Source: Bacteroidales bacterium (GTDB taxonomy: Bacteria; Bacteroidota; Bacteroidia; Bacteroidales; Muribaculaceae). Taken from it: a stretch of DNA of 56,714 nt. Below are positions 8,226 to 14,861 of the stretch, one piece after another. Every line of letters begins with the position of its first letter. Position 1 is the first letter of the stretch. Below the pieces are notes generated by a model, which did not search any database, was not told the DNA's origin, and was given only the letters and a program-made list of their open reading frames with translations. A program made the position numbers and the translations under genes. The stretch is from contig JAAVFJ010000014.1 in the NCBI GenBank assembly GCA_014800845.1, positions 1 through 56,714 of the forward strand, written 5' to 3'.

Positions 8226-9582
8226 GCTTGTCAGGCTCCTGCTCGGACTCCTCTTCAGCCTCCGGATCATTCTCCATCAAGCGGCGAGTGAGCGGAGGCA
8301 TCTGCTTTTTGGCCTTGATGCCCAGATCGCGCAGGTCGCAGCTCAGCTTGGCCATGTTGCCGCGTCCGGTAGCCAGACGCGCCATGGCGGCGTCAAAATT
8401 CTCCTGCGCCTTTCCTAAGGCGGTGCCTACGCTCTCCATTGCCTCCATGAAGCCCATGATTTTGGTGTAGAGACTTGCACCCTTTTCGGCAATCAGCAGC
8501 GTGTGGCGCGTCTGCTTGTCCTGCACCCAAAGCTGCGAAATCAGGTGCATGACGGAGAAGAGATGGGTGGGGCTGACCAGAGCAATACCCTTGTCGAAGG
8601 CATACTGCCAGAGAGTGTCGTCGGCCTGCAGCGCGGTGATATAGGCCCCTTCGTTGGGGATGAACATCATCACGTAGGATGCGGAGCCCTCCACGATACG
8701 GTCGTAGCGCTTGGCGGCCAGCTCATCAATATGCTTACGCACAGACAGCACGTGACTGCGCAGTCGCGTGGCGCGCTGCTGCTCATCGTCGCTGGCGCAG
8801 GCGTCGGCGTAAGCAGTGAGCGACACCTTTGAGTCGATCACGAGATTGCGGCCTTCAGGCAGATAGACCACCATGTCGGGGCGTTGCAGATGTCCGGCCT
8901 CATCGCGGAGCGGATTGCCGAGGCTGTCGCGTGTCACCTGCGTGCGGAAGTGAACACCCTCCTTTAATCCCGCCTGCTCCAGCATGGTCGAGAGAATCAT
9001 CTCACCCCAGTCACCCTGCACCTTGCTGTTACCCTTGAGAGCCGAAGTCAGATTGCGGGCCTCGGTTCCTATGGATTCGTTGAGGTGCATGAGGCGGTCA
9101 ACCTGGTCTGAGAGGGAGCGGCGCGAGGCATTCTCCTGCACGTAGCAGTCATTTACCATCTTGCGGAAATCAGTGAGATTCTGCGCGAGAGGGGAGAGCA
9201 GGGCATCGATTTGACGAGTGTTTTCGGCGCGCAGCGACTCGGCATGTTTTGACAGAAGCTCGTTGGCAATGTTACGGAAACGCTCGGTCTCGGCTTTGCG
9301 GGCCTCCTCCTCGCTGAGGCGCTGCGCCTGACGCAACTCTGCCTGACGGCGCTCCTCAGCCTCGCGACGCTTTTCATCCTCTTCGCGCCGGCGGATATCC
9401 TCTTCACGCCTGCGGTTATCCTCCTCGCGTCTGCGGACTTCTTCGCGCAGAGTGGCCTGACGGAATTCCTCTTCACGCACGGCTGCCAGACGGTCGGCTG
9501 TCTCCTTGCGCGAAATCTTCACGAGCAGTAGTACCACGAGCACAATTAGCAGCACTACTAATATAATAAGTGTTATCAGCAT
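8215..9582 (-). CDS. rmuC: DNA recombination protein RmuC
   Basis: 455-residue protein of the RmuC family, which limits DNA inversions and rearrangements and has a restriction-endonuclease-like core. An N-terminal membrane helix (about 1-22) is followed by a charged coiled coil (about 26-110) with near-exact RRREED heptad-like repeats, then the RmuC domain (about 150-420) with GNSKVQGDWGEMILSTMLEQ and the conserved VIDSKVSL and MFIPNEGAY stretches. The C-terminus is acidic. The start is ATG, overlapping the 3' end of the downstream-coded RluA-type gene (9576) by 7 nt, so the two are cotranscribed. The gene end overlaps the patatin gene by 11 bp on the opposite strand. Confidence 0.94.
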   Translation of the reverse strand: MLITLIILVVLLIVLVVLLLVKISRKETADRLAAVREEEFRQATLREEVRRREEDNRRREEDIRRREEDEKRREAEERRQAELRQAQRLSEEEARKAETERFRNIANELLSKHAESLRAENTRQIDALLSPLAQNLTDFRKMVNDCYVQENASRRSLSDQVDRLMHLNESIGTEARNLTSALKGNSKVQGDWGEMILSTMLEQAGLKEGVHFRTQVTRDSLGNPLRDEAGHLQRPDMVVYLPEGRNLVIDSKVSLTAYADACASDDEQQRATRLRSHVLSVRKHIDELAAKRYDRIVEGSASYVMMFIPNEGAYITALQADDTLWQYAFDKGIALVSPTHLFSVMHLISQLWVQDKQTRHTLLIAEKGASLYTKIMGFMEAMESVGTALGKAQENFDAAMARLATGRGNMAKLSCDLRDLGIKAKKQMPPLTRRLMENDPEAEEESEQEPDKLIE

Positions 9583-10253
9583 GATGGGTTTTCAAAGTTC
9601 CAAAGCGGGTGATTCTTCAGGGCCGGAGCGGTTATGTCTATCTCCTTGCCGCTCACGGGGTGGGTGAAGTGCAGTCGGTAAGCCTGCAGAGAGATGGAGC
9701 CGTCGGGGTTAGAGCGTCGGGCGCCATATTTGAGGTCGCCCACAATGGGGTGGCCAATTGATGAGAGCTGCGCACGAATCTGATGCTTGCGGCCTGTGAG
9801 CAGGTTCACCTCAAGCAGCGAGTAACGCTCGCCGGCGTTGAGGAGCTTGTAATCAAGAATGGCCTGCTTGGCGCCCTCAGAGGGCTTGGGTGACACATAA
9901 CTCTTGTTAGTGCGCTGATTAGAAGTGAGAAAGCTCTCAATGCGTCCTTCGGGAGGATTAGGCACCCCCTGCACTATTGCGCGGTAAGTCTTATGAATAA
10001 GGCCGCGGCGAATCATCTCATTGAGGCGGGTGAGCGCCTTCGATGTTTTGGCGAAAATGACAAGCCCTGCCACGGGTCGGTCAATTCTGTGCACCAGCCC
10101 GCAGAACACATTGCCCGGCTTGTTGTATTTCTCGCGGATATATTCGCGCACCATTTCCAGCAGGGGAGTGTCGCCCGTCTTGTCCCCCTGGACGATTTCG
10201 CAGGGGGCTTTGTTCGCTATGATAATATGATTGTCTTCGTAAACGATTTCCAT
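9576..10253 (-). CDS. RluA family RNA pseudouridine synthase, no S4 domain
   Basis: Isomerises uridine to pseudouridine in rRNA or tRNA. The 225-residue product begins directly with the catalytic fold (MEIVYEDNHIIIANKAPCE) and has the active-site motif HRIDRPVAG (55-63, catalytic Asp58), a variant of the usual HRLDxxTSG, then LLTGRKHQIRAQLSSIGHPIVGD, the conserved RluA/RluD-type motif. No N-terminal S4 domain is present. The ATG at 10253 is preferred over an in-frame alternative 33 nt upstream because the family N-terminus starts there. The target base cannot be predicted. It is first in an operon with rmuC. Confidence 0.9.
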   Translation of the reverse strand: MEIVYEDNHIIIANKAPCEIVQGDKTGDTPLLEMVREYIREKYNKPGNVFCGLVHRIDRPVAGLVIFAKTSKALTRLNEMIRRGLIHKTYRAIVQGVPNPPEGRIESFLTSNQRTNKSYVSPKPSEGAKQAILDYKLLNAGERYSLLEVNLLTGRKHQIRAQLSSIGHPIVGDLKYGARRSNPDGSISLQAYRLHFTHPVSGKEIDITAPALKNHPLWNFENPSC

Positions 10254-10286
10254 GATAGTGGCTGAGAAGGAACAATTAAGTATCAC

Positions 10287-10451
10287 AAATCAATTCATAA
10301 GCAAGTGCTGCATCTGGAACATATTACTGTTCTTTGCGCAGCTTTCGCCTTGTCAGTCAGTCGCATAGCATGCTATGCTTCTTTACCGCGCGCCGAAATC
10401 GCATAGGAAATACCGGCGCCTGATATGCCCTGAAATATTTGGCACTTACTT
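10287..10451. other. Gene-free stretch with palindromes
   Basis: No coding region is supported. It holds a perfect 16-bp palindrome (10363-10378, GCATAGCATGCTATGC) and a GAACA/TGTTC inverted repeat around 10318-10333. On the minus strand CTATGCGA occurs twice, once on each side of the central GC-rich block. Such a patch looks like an intergenic repeat unit or the remnant of one. Confidence 0.4.
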
Positions 10452-10646
10452 AGAGAGTGTTTGGATTTAAACCAAATTTAATATAGAGAGAGTATTAGAA
10501 ATTTTTGATTTCATCACAAAGGATCTTTTGGGCGCTTTTCCAAAGATCTCATCGGTCGCGATGCCCGCATCGTTCCCTCTTCAACTATGAAAAATCATAC
10601 CAAAACCTCTCTTTGTGCTAAAATCATTTAAATTCAAACACTCTCT
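10452..10646. mobile_element. Transposase-less inverted-repeat element (MITE-like)
   Basis: A 195-bp segment is bounded by 20-bp inverted repeats with one mismatch: AGAGAGTGTTTGGATTTAAA at 10452-10471 and its complement at 10627-10646. No ORF of useful length lies inside. An inner hairpin GATCTTTTGG / CCAAAGATC (10522-10531 with 10540-10548) is present. A possible short target duplication (TT, or TTA/TTT with the outer A excluded) is too brief to be sure. It sits just downstream of the tRNA terminator. Other copies elsewhere in the genome would confirm it. Confidence 0.5.
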
Positions 10647-10652
10647 TTAAAC

Positions 10653-10680
10653 AAAAAGAGCGCCCTAAATTCGGACGCTC
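10653..10680 (-). terminator. Terminator of the initiator tRNA gene
   Basis: On the minus strand the stem GAGCGTCC / GGGCGCTC (one mismatch) with a 7-nt loop is followed by TTTTTG, a standard intrinsic terminator 6 nt after the encoded CCA end of the tRNA. Confidence 0.8.
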
Positions 10681-10685
10681 CTAAT

Positions 10686-10760
<75 letters not shown>

Positions 10761-10828
10761 ATGTCTGCTTGGGAATCTGCCTCTGTGCCGTTTACATCTC
10801 GCGGCGGCTTTGTTCCCGTTTGCGAGTG

Positions 10829-10860
10829 CAAAATTACAACCTATTTCTGAGTTGACCAAA
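10829..10860 (-). promoter_or_regulatory. Promoter of the initiator tRNA gene
   Basis: Minus-strand TAATTTTG (10829-10836) with TTTG (10857-10860) at a 20-bp spacing. Transcription would begin near 10823, leaving a 5' leader of about 60 nt to be removed by RNase P. Confidence 0.65.
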
Positions 10861-10937
10861 TATTTCGGATAAAAATTGTGTTAAAGAATATTAATAGAGA
10901 TTTTTACCTATATAAATAAGCAATATAGCTCCGAGTG

Positions 10938-10969
10938 TTTGGCTGGTTAAGAATTTTTTGCTAATTTCG
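10938..10969 (+). promoter_or_regulatory. Likely promoter of the TetR-family gene
   Basis: TTTG (10938-10941), 20 bp, then TAATTTCG (10962-10969), one mismatch from the -7 consensus. It gives a leader of about 90 nt before the ATG at 11064. A second weaker -7-like box, AAACTTTG, lies nearer the gene. Confidence 0.4.
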
Positions 10970-11063
10970 CACATTATTAAGCAACTTGTGCAGAAACTTT
11001 GCTAAGTGATTTCGGTAACTGCTTTGTAGTCTGCTGATTAAGTAAATTAACCCAATTTCGCTC

Positions 11064-11660
11064 ATGGTACTCAAAACACGCGACAGATTGATTGAAGTGG
11101 CCAGACAGCTCTTTGCCCGCAAGGGTGTGGAGAACACTACCATGAACGATATCGCGTCTGCCTCCGACAAAGGGCGTCGCACCATCTACACCTACTTTAA
11201 GAACAAACGCGACATCTTCAACGCCGTAATTGAGCAGGAGACCGCCAAGCTTCTCATCGAGCTGGAGCAGATAGCGCGCCAGCACAATCCCCCCGCCGAG
11301 AAAATCGAGACATTCATCAGAGTGCGTTTCGAAACCATGCGCGAAATCGTGAGCCGCAACGGCTCGCTGCGTGCCGGTTTCTTCAGAGATGTACGCAAGG
11401 TGGACCGTGCCCGCAAGCTCATAAACAGACGCGAGATGGAGATTCTGAGCGAGATTCTGCGCGAGGGTGTGGACCAAGGTGCTTTTTCCATTGACAATGT
11501 GCCGCAGACCGCATCGGTTATTATCCACGCTATTCACGGGCTGGATGTGCCTTACATCCGCGACAACCTGCTCGACCAGGGTCTTGACAAAGACATGGTG
11601 ATCAAGCGCATGACCGCATTGCTCCTCGATGGTTTGCGCGTAAGGCAATTTACACATTAA
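11064..11660 (+). CDS. TetR/AcrR family transcriptional regulator
   Basis: 198-residue repressor-type regulator. The N-terminal TetR DNA-binding domain is clear: RDRLIEVARQLFARKGVENTT followed by the helix-turn-helix NDIASASDKGRRTIYTYFKNKRDIF (about 28-52). The C-terminal ligand and dimerisation half (about 60-198) is helical and not assignable to a ligand. It lies 24 nt upstream of the FabH-like gene on the same strand, so the two are probably one transcript. By analogy with FabR/FadR-type regulators it may respond to an acyl compound, but that is inference from position only. Confidence 0.93.
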   Translation: MVLKTRDRLIEVARQLFARKGVENTTMNDIASASDKGRRTIYTYFKNKRDIFNAVIEQETAKLLIELEQIARQHNPPAEKIETFIRVRFETMREIVSRNGSLRAGFFRDVRKVDRARKLINRREMEILSEILREGVDQGAFSIDNVPQTASVIIHAIHGLDVPYIRDNLLDQGLDKDMVIKRMTALLLDGLRVRQFTH

Positions 11661-11684
11661 CCAATCGTAATAACATTTACCTAT

Positions 11685-12629
11685 ATGTATATAAACGCCA
11701 TGGGCTGCTATGTGCCCTCAACCCGTATAGACAACGACCATTTCCTCGACATTAATGGCCTTACGGCTGATTGGATTCTCCAGCGCACCGGTATCTCAAC
11801 CCGGTCAAAATGTGCAGCGGGAGAGAATCAGCACACCATGGCTATTGAGGCTGTAGAGAGTTGCCTGGCCGAGGCTCCGTATCCTGTGACTGACGTAGAC
11901 CTCATCATAGGCGCCGGCTACGCCGTGTATGACTCTGTGGCTACTACCGCCCACATCGTGCAGCAGCACTGGGGCATTAGCAATGCCAAGGCTCTCTATC
12001 TCACCTCTGCCTGCTCATCGTTTATCAATGCGCTGGAGACAGCCGAGGCCTTCTTCCTGGCCGGCAAAGCCACCAAGGCGCTGATCGTCTGCAGCGAGCA
12101 GAACAGTTATTACGCCAATGAGAGTGACCCGAAGAGCGGCCATCTCTGGGGCGACGGTGCTGTGGCTTGGCTCGTGTCAAAGGACCGCGTGAACGACAAT
12201 GACTGGGAGGTGCTCTCAGTGGTGACTCAGGGTCTGGGCCATGTAAGCAAGGGACCCGCCGGTGTGCGTCTGCGTCCGCGTGAAGATGGCATCACTATGC
12301 CCGATGGTCGCGATGTCTTCATCAACGCTTGCCGATACATGGTAAGTGGCCTGAAAGAGGCTTTGGATCAGGCCGGCGCGAAGATTGAGGACGTGAAGTA
12401 CATAGCTCCTCATCAGGCAAACATGCGCATCGTAGCTCAGGTGGCCCACCAGTTGTCGCTCCCCATGGACCGCTTCATCAATAATATCCAGGAGCTGGGC
12501 AACACCGGCTCCGCATCCTGCGCCATAGTGCTCACTCAGCGCAAGGAGGATGTACAGAAGGGTGACCTCGTGGCAATGTCGGTATTCGGTGGCGGATACT
12601 CTTGCGGCGCTACTGTAATCAGAAAATAA
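11685..12629 (+). CDS. 3-oxoacyl-ACP synthase III-like (FabH family)
   Basis: Thiolase-fold condensing enzyme of 314 residues, usually joining an acyl-CoA starter to malonyl-ACP. The catalytic triad is intact: Cys110 in TSACSSF, His243 in APHQANMRI and Asn273 in NTGSAS. The C-terminus GGGYSCGATVIRK matches FabH. Neighbours are a TetR regulator and a FabG reductase rather than fabD or acpP, so this is likely a second, specialised ketosynthase and not the main fatty-acid gene. Starter-unit choice cannot be read. Start is ATG; the preceding gene ends 24 nt earlier. Confidence 0.9.
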   Translation: MYINAMGCYVPSTRIDNDHFLDINGLTADWILQRTGISTRSKCAAGENQHTMAIEAVESCLAEAPYPVTDVDLIIGAGYAVYDSVATTAHIVQQHWGISNAKALYLTSACSSFINALETAEAFFLAGKATKALIVCSEQNSYYANESDPKSGHLWGDGAVAWLVSKDRVNDNDWEVLSVVTQGLGHVSKGPAGVRLRPREDGITMPDGRDVFINACRYMVSGLKEALDQAGAKIEDVKYIAPHQANMRIVAQVAHQLSLPMDRFINNIQELGNTGSASCAIVLTQRKEDVQKGDLVAMSVFGGGYSCGATVIRK

Positions 12630-12631
12630 GC

Positions 12632-12665
12632 GTGTGTAAGTAATGAACGTTCCCGGATTACACAC
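12632..12665 (+). terminator. Hairpin between the FabH-like gene and fabG
   Basis: An 8-bp perfect stem GTGTGTAA / TTACACAC (12632-12639 with 12658-12665), with an 18-nt loop containing AACGTT, starts 3 nt after the FabH-like stop and is followed by TTTCTCTAC. It could act as a partial terminator reducing readthrough, or as a 3'-end stabiliser. Confidence 0.45.
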
Positions 12666-12706
12666 TTTCTCTACATTATAATTTTCTTTAAATAACATAT
12701 TTGAAT

Positions 12707-13453
12707 ATGAAACTTTTAGAAGGAAAGACAGCCCTTATCACAGGCGCTGCCCGCGGTATCGGTAAAGCTCTTGCCATTAAGTTCGCCCAGGAGGGTGCCA
12801 ATATAGCGTTTACCGACCTGGTAATTGATGAAAACGGCAAAGCCACCGAAGCTGAAATCGAAGCTCTCGGCGTGAAGTGCAAAGGCTATGCCTCTAACGC
12901 TGCCAACTTTGAAGAGACTGAAAAGGTTGTGGCTCAGGTGAAAGAGGACTTCGGCTCCATCGACATCCTCGTGAACAACGCCGGTATCACAAAGGATGGC
13001 CTCATGCTCCGCATGACCGAGGCTCAGTGGGACGCTGTTATCGCCGTTAACCTCAAGTCAGCATTCAACTTCATCCACGCCGTGCTCCCCATCATGATGC
13101 GTCAGCGTCACGGCTCTATCATCAATATGGCTTCAGTAGTAGGCGTTCACGGCAATGCCGGTCAGTCTAACTACGCTGCTTCCAAGGCCGGCCTCATTGC
13201 CCTCGCCAAGAGCATCGCTCAGGAAGTGGGCAGCCGCGGCATCCGTGCCAACGCTATCGCTCCCGGCTTCATCGAGACAGCCATGACTGCCGCTCTTCCT
13301 GAGGAGGTACGCAAGGAATGGTGCCAGAAGATACCTCTGCGCCGCGGCGGTCAGGTAGAGGATATTGCCAACGTGGCTACTTTCCTTGCTTCAGACATGA
13401 GCTCATACGTGACCGGCCAGGTTATCCAGGTCGACGGCGGCATGAACATGTAA
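12707..13453 (+). CDS. fabG: 3-oxoacyl-ACP reductase FabG-like (SDR family)
   Basis: Short-chain dehydrogenase/reductase of 248 residues that reduces 3-oxoacyl-ACP with NADPH. The cofactor motif TGAARGIG (12-19), NNAG (90-93), catalytic Ser143, and YxxxK (Tyr156, Lys160 in SNYAASK) are all present, and the C-terminus VTGQVIQVDGGMNM is the classic FabG ending. I chose the ATG at 12707 over a TTG two codons earlier. Together with the preceding FabH-like gene it supplies condensation and first reduction. Many SDRs share these motifs, so another 3-oxo substrate is possible. Confidence 0.92.
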   Translation: MKLLEGKTALITGAARGIGKALAIKFAQEGANIAFTDLVIDENGKATEAEIEALGVKCKGYASNAANFEETEKVVAQVKEDFGSIDILVNNAGITKDGLMLRMTEAQWDAVIAVNLKSAFNFIHAVLPIMMRQRHGSIINMASVVGVHGNAGQSNYAASKAGLIALAKSIAQEVGSRGIRANAIAPGFIETAMTAALPEEVRKEWCQKIPLRRGGQVEDIANVATFLASDMSSYVTGQVIQVDGGMNM

Positions 13454-13478
13454 GCCTGCAAAGCGTTAATAATACAGT

Positions 13479-13507
13479 CGGCTGCTCAGGATCTCCCGGG
13501 GCAGCCG
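13479..13507 (+). terminator. Hairpin after fabG
   Basis: CGGCTGC / GCAGCCG, a perfect 7-bp stem with a 15-nt loop, 25 nt after the fabG stop. It is followed by AATTCAATT rather than a clean U-tract, so termination may be partial. Confidence 0.45.
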
Positions 13508-13526
13508 AATTCAATTACTTATCACT

Positions 13527-14861
13527 ATGCGCGAAAAAGAATTTCTTCCTCTTATTGAGAGCAAGCTCGGAATTAAGGAGCTCAATGATATGCAGAAAGC
13601 CATGCTCGCAGCTGCTCCCGAAGCTGCAAGAGGCATAATGCTGCTTGCGCCGACCGGTTCAGGCAAGACACTTGCCTTTGCACTGCCGCTGCTCAAGCAA
13701 CTCAATCCACCCACAGGCCGATTACAAGCACTTGTCATGGCCCCGGGGCGCGAACTGGTGCTTCAGATTGCCGACATACTCCGCAAGCTTGCTCCCGCTT
13801 ACAGACTGGTAGCTCTCTATGGCGGTCACTCTGTGGCAGATGAGGTAAATTCCCTCTCCGTAGCTCCCGACATCGTGGTAGCCACCCCGGGGCGATTGCT
13901 TGACCACATAAAGCGCCGCAACATAGACGTGATGCCCTGTCGCATCGTGGTGCTCGATGAGTATGACAAATCCTTGTCGTTAGGCTTCGAGCAGGAGATG
14001 AAACGCATTTTCTCACACCTGAAAAATGTGAGCCGCATAATTCTGACTTCGGCCACTGATGCCCCCTCGCTGCCTGATTTCGTACCCGTCAGCAATCCGC
14101 TGCGTCTTGACTACATGGCCGACGCCGGCGAGTTGAAACAGAGAGCCCCGGTGCACATTGTGGAGAGTGATGAGGCCGACAAACTGGCTTCCCTTCACAA
14201 GCTGCTAAAGCATTTGGCAGGTGGCGAAGAGGGGATAGGGCGCACCGCTGTGTTTGTGAACCACCGCGACAGTGCCGAGCGTGTGCACAAATGGCTTGCA
14301 AAGCGTGGCGCCTCGAGTGTACTCTATCACGGAGCTCTCGACCAGACAGGGCGCGAGAAGGCTCTGGCGCTTTTCCGCGCAGGCTCGAAGCCTATACTGG
14401 TTACAACCGACCTGGGTGCCCGCGGCCTTGATGTGGAGGGCGTGGATAATGTGGTACACTACCATCTGCCACCCACCCCTGAGGATTGGACACACCGCAA
14501 CGGCCGCACCGCCCGCGCCGGCAAAACCGGCAACGTTTATGTGCTGAAAGCCCCTGCCGAAACCCTCCCTGACTACATGGAGCCCTATGACTACCTCAAG
14601 CCTGAGGGTCCGGAAGGTGAGCTGAACTCACGCCAATTGACCCTGTGGATAGGGGCTGGCAAGCGCGAAAAACTTTCGAAGGGTGATCTGCTGGGCTGGC
14701 TCACCAAGGAGTGCGGCGTGCCGGGCAGCGACATCGGTCGTCTGGAAGTGGCCGACCATTTCAGCCTCGCCACCTTGCCTGAGGCCGACGCCCGCAAAGT
14801 CCTGGCCCGCGGCAAAAACCAGAAAATCAAAGGCTCCTCCCGCCGCGTGATGGAAGCCTAA
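13527..14861 (+). CDS. DEAD-box-type RNA helicase with DbpA-like RNA-binding tail
   Basis: 444-residue ATP-dependent RNA helicase. Motif I APTGSGKT (41-48), motif Ia in MAPGREL (71-77, PTREL in most), motif II VLDEYD (142-147, DEYD in place of DEAD), motif III SAT (175-177), motif V TTDLGARGLD (293-302) and motif VI HRNGRTARAG (323-332, usually HRxGRTGR) are all visible. The C-terminal domain (about 370-444, LTLWIGAGKREKLSKGDLLG) resembles the DbpA RNA-binding domain that recognises 23S rRNA helix 92, so a role in large-subunit assembly is likely. Its stop codon directly abuts that of recG on the other strand. Confidence 0.9.
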   Translation: MREKEFLPLIESKLGIKELNDMQKAMLAAAPEAARGIMLLAPTGSGKTLAFALPLLKQLNPPTGRLQALVMAPGRELVLQIADILRKLAPAYRLVALYGGHSVADEVNSLSVAPDIVVATPGRLLDHIKRRNIDVMPCRIVVLDEYDKSLSLGFEQEMKRIFSHLKNVSRIILTSATDAPSLPDFVPVSNPLRLDYMADAGELKQRAPVHIVESDEADKLASLHKLLKHLAGGEEGIGRTAVFVNHRDSAERVHKWLAKRGASSVLYHGALDQTGREKALALFRAGSKPILVTTDLGARGLDVEGVDNVVHYHLPPTPEDWTHRNGRTARAGKTGNVYVLKAPAETLPDYMEPYDYLKPEGPEGELNSRQLTLWIGAGKREKLSKGDLLGWLTKECGVPGSDIGRLEVADHFSLATLPEADARKVLARGKNQKIKGSSRRVMEA

